Positions 1-5,551 of a stretch of DNA of 8,488 nucleotides are shown here, piece by piece. Below the pieces are notes generated by a model. That model was not told where the DNA came from and did no database searches. It was given only the letters and a program-made list of their open reading frames with translations. Both the position numbers and the translations under genes were made by a program. The stretch is from an uncultured Clostridia bacterium (GTDB taxonomy: Bacteria; Bacillota; Clostridia; Oscillospirales; Acutalibacteraceae), in assembly GCA_944382025.1 (NCBI GenBank), contig CALWMQ010000026.1:1-8488 (forward strand), written 5' to 3'. Every line of letters starts with the position of its first letter. The first letter of the stretch is position 1.

Positions 1-51
1 TGTGATGCCTGTAACTTTCCCCTCTAAAACCGCTCCAACTTCCAATGCCAT
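1..51 (-). CDS. yabR: S1-domain RNA-binding protein, N-terminal fragment (YabR-like)
   Basis: Only the first 17 codons lie in the window; the gene continues beyond base 1. The peptide reads MALEVGAVLEGKVTGIT, the typical opening of a single S1 (OB-fold) RNA-binding domain, where 'G.v.eGkVtgI' forms the first beta strands. A strong Shine-Dalgarno (AGGAGGA, complement of 64-70) lies 12 bases before the ATG, which fixes the start. In Bacillus and clostridia the gene directly after divIC encodes a small S1 protein (YabR), so position supports the name. It starts 29 bases after the divIC stop and is probably co-transcribed with it. The exact role of YabR is not well established; binding to RNA is inferred from the domain. 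Confidence 0.8.
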   Translation of the reverse strand, partial: MALEVGAVLEGKVTGIT

Positions 52-80
52 AAACCTGTGATTTCCTCCTAGAAATATTC

Positions 81-362
81 TCAGTCGCCTGGAATTTCGA
101 CATAAATCGACTCGCCTGGTTTAGAAAGCCCTTGTTTTCGGGCCTCCTGATCCAAATAGGATTCATAGTGATCATTTTTCAGCTGTAAATCTTCGTTCGC
201 CCTCTGCTGATCAGCGATTTTCTGTTCCAGATCGGCAATATCCTCTTTCTTTTCGCTGATCTGCAATTGCAGCTGGATCAGCATTACAATTGTATAAATA
301 GAAAAAGCAAGAAGCGCGATACGAAGAAAAATACTTTTTTTCTTCTTTTTAACGGCTTTCAT
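81..362 (-). CDS. divIC: Septum formation initiator, DivIC/FtsL family
   Basis: A 93-residue bitopic membrane protein. It has a short very basic cytoplasmic tail (KAVKKKKK), one membrane helix at about residues 11-31, a coiled coil at about 33-68 rich in E, K, Q and L, and the family C-terminal pattern 'ARKQGLSKPGESIYVEIPGD'. This is the normal size and layout of DivIC/FtsB-type proteins, which join FtsL and DivIB (FtsQ) in the divisome and help activate septal peptidoglycan synthesis. An AGGGAGA-like ribosome site precedes the ATG by about 12 bases. It lies 37 bases after yabQ and 29 before the S1 gene, the same order as in Bacillus subtilis. A SigA-like promoter inside the end of yabQ could drive it in growing cells. 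FtsL has a similar layout, but the yabPQ context favours DivIC. Confidence 0.9.
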   Translation of the reverse strand: MKAVKKKKKSIFLRIALLAFSIYTIVMLIQLQLQISEKKEDIADLEQKIADQQRANEDLQLKNDHYESYLDQEARKQGLSKPGESIYVEIPGD

Positions 363-399
363 AGCTTGCAGTCTTCTCCCTATGTATTTCCAAAAAAGC

Positions 400-936
400 C
401 TAGTTACCCTTATTGTTTTGATTATACAATACCGTACCGGGAAGATGCAAGGGTTTTTTCAAAAAAACAAAGATTTTTTTCATTTTCCCTTCTGGTTTCT
501 TCTTTCTTTTCAACAGCTGCCTCTTTATCGCCTGGGCAGGGCGAGAGAAAAGCTTTTTGATTAGCTTTAAAAACAGGCGAAAGGGGTAACATACAGCGAA
601 CCAAAACCAATGCCATAAAAAAATTACCCATTGAATAATCTGGCGGGCAAAGCGTACCACCAGCCGTCCGACAGTAACCAAATAGGCCGTAAATCCGACT
701 GTCAGGCCTACGATCAGATAGAGACGCAGTTCCCCACCGTTAACCGCTAACGCAAATAGAAATGTCACCATGGCGCTGATGGAAAAAAATAATAGATCCT
801 GCACAAAGACCCATTTGGCAGAGGGTTTCATCATCAAACGGATTACCCGGAATACATCGTAAAAGGCTCCCAGCAGGAATCCTACTCCTCCGGCCAGAAA
901 CAGCTCATTCAGCTGGCCGCTGTTTGTAATTCCCAT
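400..936 (-). CDS. yabQ: Spore cortex biosynthesis membrane protein YabQ
   Basis: A 178-residue integral membrane protein of the YabQ family. Hydrophobic helices lie at about residues 10-28, 42-65, 71-95 and 101-124, followed by a strongly basic tail (RQLLKRKKKPEGKMKK). Family patterns are visible: 'GFLLGAFYDVFRVIR' in the first helix, 'WVFVQDLLFFSISAMVTFLFAL' in the second and 'NGGELRLYLIVGLTVGFTAYL' in the third. In B. subtilis YabQ is made in the mother cell, localises to the forespore membrane and is needed for cortex formation. The ATG at 936 is chosen over an upstream in-frame ATG at 1008 because it has an AAAGGAG ribosome site (complement of about 944-950) and the longer form would run into yabP. 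It begins 19 bases after the yabP stop, so the two are surely co-transcribed. The last codons overlap the divIC promoter. Confidence 0.92.
   Translation of the reverse strand: MGITNSGQLNELFLAGGVGFLLGAFYDVFRVIRLMMKPSAKWVFVQDLLFFSISAMVTFLFALAVNGGELRLYLIVGLTVGFTAYLVTVGRLVVRFARQIIQWVIFLWHWFWFAVCYPFRLFLKLIKKLFSRPAQAIKRQLLKRKKKPEGKMKKIFVFLKKPLHLPGTVLYNQNNKGN
421..450 (-). promoter_or_regulatory. SigA-type promoter for divIC, inside yabQ 3' end
   Basis: On the minus strand a TTGCAT -35 (complement of 445-450) and a perfect TATAAT -10 (complement of 421-426) are separated by 18 bases. Transcription would start near 414, giving a leader of about 50 bases before the divIC ATG. The promoter overlaps the last codons of yabQ. 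It would let divIC and the S1 gene be expressed during growth independently of the sporulation genes upstream. Confidence 0.65.
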
Positions 937-955
937 AAGCGGCTCCTTTATACCA

Positions 956-1243
956 TTATTTGAACAGGCGGCTGAAAAAACCGCCTGACCGGGAGTGTAC
1001 TTCCGCATAGGATAAGGATTGGATGGATCCCTCCAGGGTCAATTCCCCTGTCTCCACATTGAGGCGATTAATATGCAGTCCCTCTCCCTTAACGGTCAGT
1101 TCCCCCATTTCGGTGTAAATCACTACTGTGAGTTCATCAAAGCTGTCCACATCGGATACTCCGGATACGCTTAAAGCCCGCCGGTCCTCCAGCATCAGAT
1201 GATGAGGCGTAACCGGAACGGCTTTTGTCATATCGTCCTTCAT
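956..1243 (-). CDS. yabP: Sporulation protein YabP
   Basis: A 95-residue soluble protein of the YabP/YqfC family. It has the typical start 'PHHLMLEDRRALSVSGVSDVDSFDELTVVIYTEMGELTVKGEGLHINRLNVETGELTLEG', meaning two repeated short beta hairpins, and ends in a basic and aromatic tail (GGFFSRLFK). The residue groups 'L.l..R..l.v.GV..v.sFde..v...T..G.L.ikG..Lhi..L....gel..eG' are family hallmarks. YabP belongs to the mother-cell sporulation set in B. subtilis, although its biochemical role is not clear. The start at 1243 has a perfect AAGGAGG (complement of 1251-1257) seven bases upstream; the open frame extends further but has no other ribosome site. It is first in the cluster, with yabQ 19 bases downstream and a SigE-like promoter about 125 bases upstream. 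Confidence 0.92.
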   Translation of the reverse strand: MKDDMTKAVPVTPHHLMLEDRRALSVSGVSDVDSFDELTVVIYTEMGELTVKGEGLHINRLNVETGELTLEGSIQSLSYAEVHSRSGGFFSRLFK

Positions 1244-1368
1244 GAGCCTTCCTCCTTGATCTGGTCGGGTAGGGATGCACCTTAGCCACGAAACATCTAT
1301 GAGCGGCCGGTAAAGAAAGCCTGAGCCAACCAATAGTCCAGCTTGCCTCTTTTGTGATCCCCTCTTCA

Positions 1369-1397
1369 TTCTTATGAATCTATCGAAGCGAATATGC
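1369..1397 (-). promoter_or_regulatory. SigE-like sporulation promoter upstream of yabP
   Basis: On the minus strand GCATATT (complement of 1391-1397) is followed after exactly 14 bases by CATAAGAA (complement of 1369-1376). The known SigE consensus is a kmATATT-like -35 and a CATACAnT-like -10 at 14-15 bases, so the -35 is a full match and the -10 keeps CATA plus one further base. B. subtilis yabP and yabQ are SigE-controlled, which supports the reading. The leader would be about 115-120 bases. Confidence 0.55.
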
Positions 1398-1478
1398 GGC
1401 TATTCCTGAACCAGTCTCTTTTCGGGGCGGTATATGTCTATACTTTCCGTTTGGAAGCGGAGACTCAAAATGTCACAA

Positions 1479-1507
1479 ATGCCCCTCGCCGACGTGGCGG
1501 GGGGCAT
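1479..1507 (-). terminator. GC-rich hairpin, possible terminator of the surface-protein gene
   Basis: ATGCCCCTCGCC (1479-1490) pairs with GGCGGGGGGCAT (1496-1507) over 12 base pairs with one wobble and a five-base loop GACGT. Read on the minus strand the stem is followed by the interrupted T-run ATTTGTGACATTTT, which is weak for an intrinsic terminator. It lies about 140 bases after the 598-residue ORF and upstream of the yabP promoter, the right place to insulate the two. On the plus strand the following bases (CGTTT) are even poorer. Confidence 0.45.
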
Positions 1508-1644
1508 CGTTTGGAAAATGACTATGCAAGGAACTTCTCATTTTGGGAAATCAGAAACGCTGTCGACTACCATCGTTTACCGTGCGCCTTTCTGATTCCG
1601 CCGACTGCATCCGTCTTATCAGTTCCAAAGTACGGATGGCGTCA

Positions 1645-3441
1645 TTATAGATCAATGTCATAATTGCCCGGCTTCTTTGGAGGCGGATCCATCTTTGGGC
1701 GTTGATACCTTTCATCCTCCAGTACATCATCCAGACGTACGTATTGACCGCTTTGGTCATCTGTTGCTTCCGTCATGCCTGTATCTGCGGATGAATGTTG
1801 GTTAGTACCCATCTCTTCCTGGAAAAGGGGATTGCCCAATTCATCGTACTGCTCATCCTCATCCTCTTCGTCATTTTTGGGCTTACGGATAACAAAGAAA
1901 TACAGCAGCACGATGGCTCCCGCCAAGAGAAGCACGCCGACAATCAGCAATATAATAACCACAGTGGGAACGCCCCCGGCTTTACCGGCGTCCTCAGCCA
2001 TAAAGCCCATGAGCACATAGGTACCTTTGGGGGAAGCTTTAAAGCGAATGGTCCCATCCTGTTCCTGCACGGCTACCGGGGTTTCCAATGTAGCGCCATT
2101 ATATATCGTCAGGGCAAGCTTTTCGGCACCCTTCATTGAGGCGGGAACAGGAATCTGAAGCATGTAATCCCCGGAAATTGGGTCAATTTCAGCACTTATG
2201 CCATTCACCGTCATAATCAAGGACAGATCAAACACTACTGATCGGCGCTCGCTGACCGAATAGGTAGAAAAGTCGGAGACGCCATTGATAGCCCCCTGAA
2301 TCAGCCCGTCGGAAATGGCCACATGAGGAGACAGCAAATTCAGTGTTACACTTCCGGAGGAATTTCCAACCAAGGCTTGGTAGGTTTCCGACTTTATGAT
2401 CAGCCGGCCCTTCCCGTCAAAATCCTCTTTTTTCAGACCGAATGTCTTCAGGATATTGGTATCCACAGTGATATTGACGGCGATATTCCCATCCATCATG
2501 GAAGTGGTACCAGCTCCCGGCACCAGTTCATAGGTAGGCAGCGTCTCCTGAGAGCTCCCAGTGGACTGAGAAGGGCTGGTAGGGCTCACCGTAATCTCCG
2601 GTTCTGTAGGCGCAGTTGTTGTCGGAGGCTGTGTGGAAGTGGTGCTGGAAGAGGTGGTAGAGTTGCTGGTAGTGGGGGCAGTTGTGACAGTCTGTTCAAA
2701 AAAGCTCTTATTCGCCCCCACAAAGTTAAAAACAACGTTCTCAAAGCCAGGAACCTTGGCCTTTACCGATGAATCATTCTCGGCCTTAATCAACACGTCT
2801 TTCTTTCCTTCGTCCGTATCATCATCGGTAATGCCCTTTGACACGATCCGGCCATTTTCGTCCGGCCGGCAAGTCTCAGAGGAATCACCTTTTACCCATA
2901 CGGTCACCGTATAATCATAGTACTCGCCGCTGATAGGGCTGCCGTACTGATCCACCAGTACCGCCGTGACATGTCCCACGTCATCCAGGTCCAGATCTTT
3001 GATGGTAATATTAATATCCCCACCCCGGACAAGGAACTGCTGTTTAGTAAATTTTTCCTCGCGGCCCGCCGCGGCGCCAGCCGCTTTCAAATAGACCTCG
3101 ATCTCTGTATACACACCGGGGTGCAGCTTGCTCAGATTGACGGTGAATGTATCTGTATTTCCATTGCTCACCGTCAGATCGGTGTTATCCACCCGGAATC
3201 CGGTAACGGTTGCGTTGCCGGATTCTTCCCGGTTCCACTGTACAGTCAGTGTGTTCCCATCAACCTGGAATATAGTGAATTCCAGGTCGAAATCGCTGGG
3301 GATATTGCTTGCCGGCTGGCTAGGTTCTTGGCTGGGATCCGTAGTGGGTCCATTTTGGTTGTCGGTTTCCGCCAGTACCGGCACCGCCAACAGCGATATC
3401 ACCATCAGAAGGCCCATCGCAAATGAAATCATTCTTTTCAT
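1645..3441 (-). CDS. Type I membrane surface protein with Ser/Thr linker and acidic cytoplasmic tail, function unknown
   Basis: A 598-residue protein. Residues 1-24 are a signal peptide (MKRMISFAMGLL...VPVLA, cleavage after A24 likely). A Pro/Thr/Ser-rich spacer (about 25-48) leads to a beta-rich domain at about 50-140 resembling a fibronectin type III or Ig fold, then a second at about 141-245 with 'AVLVDQYGSPISGEYYDYTVTV', like bacterial Ig (Big) domains. A Thr/Ser/Pro linker spans about 251-302, and another beta domain about 305-482 ends in 'GTYVLMGF'. One membrane helix lies at about 491-517. The last 80 residues are cytoplasmic, very acidic (NDEEDEDEQYDE) and end with a proline/lysine patch and DIDL. 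No LPXTG signal is present, so anchoring is by the helix. The ribosome site (TGGAG, about nine bases upstream) is modest, and two stop codons occur in tandem. I see no catalytic motif. An adhesin, receptor or envelope-linking role is a guess from architecture. Confidence 0.85.
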   Translation of the reverse strand: MKRMISFAMGLLMVISLLAVPVLAETDNQNGPTTDPSQEPSQPASNIPSDFDLEFTIFQVDGNTLTVQWNREESGNATVTGFRVDNTDLTVSNGNTDTFTVNLSKLHPGVYTEIEVYLKAAGAAAGREEKFTKQQFLVRGGDINITIKDLDLDDVGHVTAVLVDQYGSPISGEYYDYTVTVWVKGDSSETCRPDENGRIVSKGITDDDTDEGKKDVLIKAENDSSVKAKVPGFENVVFNFVGANKSFFEQTVTTAPTTSNSTTSSSTTSTQPPTTTAPTEPEITVSPTSPSQSTGSSQETLPTYELVPGAGTTSMMDGNIAVNITVDTNILKTFGLKKEDFDGKGRLIIKSETYQALVGNSSGSVTLNLLSPHVAISDGLIQGAINGVSDFSTYSVSERRSVVFDLSLIMTVNGISAEIDPISGDYMLQIPVPASMKGAEKLALTIYNGATLETPVAVQEQDGTIRFKASPKGTYVLMGFMAEDAGKAGGVPTVVIILLIVGVLLLAGAIVLLYFFVIRKPKNDEEDEDEQYDELGNPLFQEEMGTNQHSSADTGMTEATDDQSGQYVRLDDVLEDERYQRPKMDPPPKKPGNYDIDL

Positions 3442-3598
3442 GGTAAAACTCCATTTCCCCGCTGAGTCTCACGGCTATCCGGCCGTCCCTTGCGGTTATC
3501 CTGTTCCAACAAATGAAAGTGCGATCCAATAAACCTTTTTCCTATAGTATAGTTTATGCCGGAAAAAAGCATATCAGTCCCCCGTTATGGGTTTTCGG
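3442..3598 (-). other. Long 5' leader of the surface-protein gene, possibly structured
   Basis: If transcription begins after the TATAAT at 3605-3610 (minus strand), the leader is about 155 bases. It contains an ACGGC/GCCGT hairpin (3471-3475 with 3482-3486) and, next to it, a small CC-GCAA-GG stem-loop in 3487-3497. A second possible -10 (TATACT, complement of 3546-3551) with no good -35 could shorten the leader. No known riboswitch class could be assigned; the c-di-GMP-I core 'GACGCAAAG' is absent. Confidence 0.25.
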
Positions 3599-3604
3599 CA
3601 ATTC

Positions 3605-3633
3605 ATTATATAAAATACCACACTTTCCGCCAA
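3605..3633 (-). promoter_or_regulatory. SigA-type promoter for the surface-protein gene
   Basis: On the minus strand TTGGCG (complement of 3628-3633) and a perfect TATAAT (complement of 3605-3610) are spaced by 17 bases. It points towards the 598-residue ORF. It is divergent from, and about 60 bases away from, the regulator promoter, so the two units share one control region. Confidence 0.6.
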
Positions 3634-3690
3634 ATGTAAATCTCTATCCGTCCAATTCCGCAAAGGTTCTTGATTTATTTTCAATTTCCC

Positions 3691-3719
3691 TTGCATTTTT
3701 GGGCCGGATAGGCTATACT
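3691..3719 (+). promoter_or_regulatory. SigA-type promoter of the regulator-transporter operon
   Basis: TTGCAT (3691-3696) and TATACT (3714-3719) are separated by 17 bases. Transcription would begin near 3726, about 40 bases before the regulator ATG. This start also argues that in-frame codons upstream of 3726 are not translated. Confidence 0.75.
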
Positions 3720-3733
3720 ATCGACGGTAAATC

Positions 3734-3749
3734 TGTCCCATTTGGGACA
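3734..3749. promoter_or_regulatory. Perfect 16-bp palindrome, probable operator
   Basis: TGTCCCA-TT-TGGGACA is an exact inverted repeat of seven bases around a two-base centre. It starts about eight bases after the predicted transcription start and ends 15 bases before the regulator ATG. Its outer layout, TGTCC-N6-GGACA, has the same geometry as Crp/Fnr sites (TGTGA-N6-TCACA), and the next gene encodes a Crp/Fnr protein. Position downstream of the start fits autorepression. It lacks a T-run, so it is not a terminator. Confidence 0.65.
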
Positions 3750-3764
3750 CTTTATGAGGTGGAT

Positions 3765-4481
3765 ATGAATAGGGCATACGCGGCTGTACCCGCTGCAGCC
3801 ATCCATACCTTACAGGATTTTTTCCTTTGGGACGGCTTGGATGACACGGAAAAGCAACAAATCCTGTCTTGCCTGCCAGCTCCCCTTTCTTTCGAGAAAG
3901 GACAAAAAATTACTACCGAAACACGTTTTCACCGGTCGCTGGCGGTCATCCTGAAAGGACAGGTAGAAATCTTCCGGCAGGGGCCGGATGGACGGCGGGT
4001 GATGATGAACCGCCTGACGGCTGGCCAGATGTTCGGTGCCGCCTCCCTTTTTGGGGAAACCGAGCAATATTTTACCGAAATCGCCGCCTGCCTCCCCTCT
4101 GAACTCCTGTTCATTTCTCAGGAACAAATGAGCCATCTCATCCGCCAGTATCCACAAGTAGCGGAAAACTATATTCGCTTTCTTTCCGGGCGAATCCGGT
4201 TTCTTAACCAGAAAATCGCCGCCTTCACCAACGGTACCGCGGACAGTCGTCTCTACCGATACCTGCTGGAACAACGCCGGGAGGATGGGTCCGTGTGCCT
4301 GCCCCGGAGCATGGTGGAACTGGCGCAAGCCCTGAACATCGGCCGTTCCAGCCTGTACCGCTCCCTAGACGCGCTGGCTGACGCCGGCTTAATCCGCCGG
4401 GAAGGCAAATGTCTGTTTATGGAAGATCCTGCCGAAACCCCTCCTTTCCCAGAAAGGATGAATTTCCAAGGAAACCCCTGA
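3765..4481 (+). CDS. Crp/Fnr-family transcriptional regulator
   Basis: A 238-residue protein, the normal Crp/Fnr length. The N-terminal cyclic-nucleotide-binding-like beta-roll covers about 38-122 ('FEKGQKITTETRFHRSLAVILKGQVEIFRQGPDGRRVMMNRLTAGQMFGAASLFGE'). The long dimer helix is about 128-153, and the C-terminal winged helix-turn-helix about 160-218 ('RSMVELAQALNIGRSSLYRSLDALADAGLIRREGKCLFM'). The recognition helix carries R..., S, S, ..., R, lacking the Glu of CRP and FNR. Its four cysteines are scattered, so an FNR-type iron-sulfur cluster is unlikely, and the typical cAMP-contact segment is not clear; the ligand is unknown. The ATG at 3765 has GAGG five bases upstream. The open frame extends to 3513 but crosses the promoter. 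It is first in an operon with an ABC importer 38 bases downstream. Confidence 0.9.
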   Translation: MNRAYAAVPAAAIHTLQDFFLWDGLDDTEKQQILSCLPAPLSFEKGQKITTETRFHRSLAVILKGQVEIFRQGPDGRRVMMNRLTAGQMFGAASLFGETEQYFTEIAACLPSELLFISQEQMSHLIRQYPQVAENYIRFLSGRIRFLNQKIAAFTNGTADSRLYRYLLEQRREDGSVCLPRSMVELAQALNIGRSSLYRSLDALADAGLIRREGKCLFMEDPAETPPFPERMNFQGNP

Positions 4482-4519
4482 TAATAGAAAATCTCAAAAG
4501 CAAAAGGAGAACGCCAAAA

Positions 4520-5551
4520 ATGAAAGTAAAACAGCTTGTTCTGACTCTGACAGCCGCCGTGCTGTCCGCCGCCACGCTGGCCGGCTGTGCCAATACCCCA
4601 GCCGCCTCCGGCGGAGAATCGGTTCAGTCTACCGGTTCCACCACCAGCGCCGCCGCCAAAACCGATATCAACGTATTCGCTATCAAAGGCCCCACCGGTG
4701 TCGGCATGGTACACCTTATGGATGCCCAGGACAAAGGCACCGCGTCTAACAATTACCATTTTACCGTGGTAGGCTCCCCTGAGGAGGTTCAGGCCAAAAT
4801 CATTAACAATGAGGCCGATATCGCCGCTGTCCCTACCAATCTGGCCGCCGCTCTCTTTAGTAAGACCAACGGCAATATCTCCCTGCTGGCGGTTAACACT
4901 CTGGGTGTCCTGTATATGATGGAAAACGGGGAATCCATTCAGTCGGTAGCGGATCTGAAGGGAAAAACTATCTATTCCACCGGCCAAGGTGCCAATCCGG
5001 AATACGTCCTCGACTATATCCTGACCCAAAACGGCCTGGACCCCGATAAGGATGTCACCATTGAATTTGTGGAGCAGAACGATGAACTGGCCACCCTGGT
5101 TGCCACCGGCAAGGCGGAAGTCGCTATGGTTCCCGAACCCAATGTCACCAGTATTGTGGCTAAAAACAGCGATATCCGGGTAGCTCTCAATATGACGGAA
5201 GAATGGGATAAGGTGACTGATGACGGCAGTAAACTGATGATGGGCTGCGTTATCGTCCGCAACGCCTTCGCTCAGGAGCATCCGGAAGCGGTAGATGCTT
5301 TCCTGGCCGAATATGAAGCTTCCATCCAAGGGGCGGAGGACATAGAGGCTACTGCTGCCCTGTGTGAGACCTATGGCATTATTCCTAAAGCCGCTATTGC
5401 CAAGCAGGCTATCCCCCGGTGCAACTTGACCTTTGTCTCCGGAGATGCTATGATGAATCAAATCAAAGGGTATTATGACGTGCTGTTTGCCGCCAACCCC
5501 AAATCCATTGGAGGAAAGTTGCCCGATGATTCCTTCTATTACAAGAAGTAA
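4520..5551 (+). CDS. ABC transporter substrate-binding lipoprotein (NitT/TauT type)
   Basis: A 343-residue lipoprotein. Residues 1-22 are a signal peptide with lipobox L-A-G-C, Cys23 being the lipid-modified residue, then a Ser/Gly/Thr linker. The mature part is a two-lobed periplasmic-binding fold of the SsuA/TauA/THI5-like class: 'NVFAIKGPTGVGMVHLM', 'NNEADIAAVPTNLAAALFSKTNG', 'LAVNTLGVLYMME', 'DLKGKTIYSTGQGANPEYVLDYIL' and the end 'SIGGKLPDDSFYYKK'. I recognise these as a common clostridial subgroup (LGVLY and GGKLPDDxFYY signatures) with no substrate known to me. AAAGGAGA lies nine bases before the ATG. It would deliver substrate to the permease and ATPase downstream. Sulfonate, nitrate or pyrimidine transport are family possibilities, but none is shown by the sequence. 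Confidence 0.9.
   Translation: MKVKQLVLTLTAAVLSAATLAGCANTPAASGGESVQSTGSTTSAAAKTDINVFAIKGPTGVGMVHLMDAQDKGTASNNYHFTVVGSPEEVQAKIINNEADIAAVPTNLAAALFSKTNGNISLLAVNTLGVLYMMENGESIQSVADLKGKTIYSTGQGANPEYVLDYILTQNGLDPDKDVTIEFVEQNDELATLVATGKAEVAMVPEPNVTSIVAKNSDIRVALNMTEEWDKVTDDGSKLMMGCVIVRNAFAQEHPEAVDAFLAEYEASIQGAEDIEATAALCETYGIIPKAAIAKQAIPRCNLTFVSGDAMMNQIKGYYDVLFAANPKSIGGKLPDDSFYYKK

Larger units (their letters stand above)
1244..1644. other. Intergenic region without a convincing gene
   Basis: About 400 bases between the stop of the surface-protein gene and yabP. It contains the yabP leader, a SigE-like promoter (1369-1397), a strong hairpin (1479-1507) and a weak long-loop inverted repeat (1608-1614 with 1632-1638, CATCCGT/ACGGATG). 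Short open frames here lack ribosome sites and family resemblance. The S4-domain gene (yabO/rqcP) and HU gene often found before yabP are not present. Confidence 0.6.

Noticed and set aside
937..1008. Longer YabQ start at 1008
   Set aside because: It would overlap yabP, lacks a ribosome site and adds sequence foreign to the family; 936 has AAAGGAG.
1551..1760. A 69-codon minus-strand frame at the 3' end of the surface-protein gene
   Set aside because: It lies largely inside the larger gene in another frame, and no ribosome site or motif supports it.
3442..3540. A c-di-GMP-I (GEMM) riboswitch before the surface-protein gene
   Set aside because: Scattered pieces (AACC-GCAA-GGGACG, CAGCGGGG) look similar, but the strictly conserved GACGCAAAG core and the P3 arm are absent.
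3513..3764. An 84-codon upstream extension of the Crp/Fnr regulator
   Set aside because: It crosses the SigA promoter and the palindrome, has no good ribosome site at 3513, and the form starting at 3765 has normal family length.
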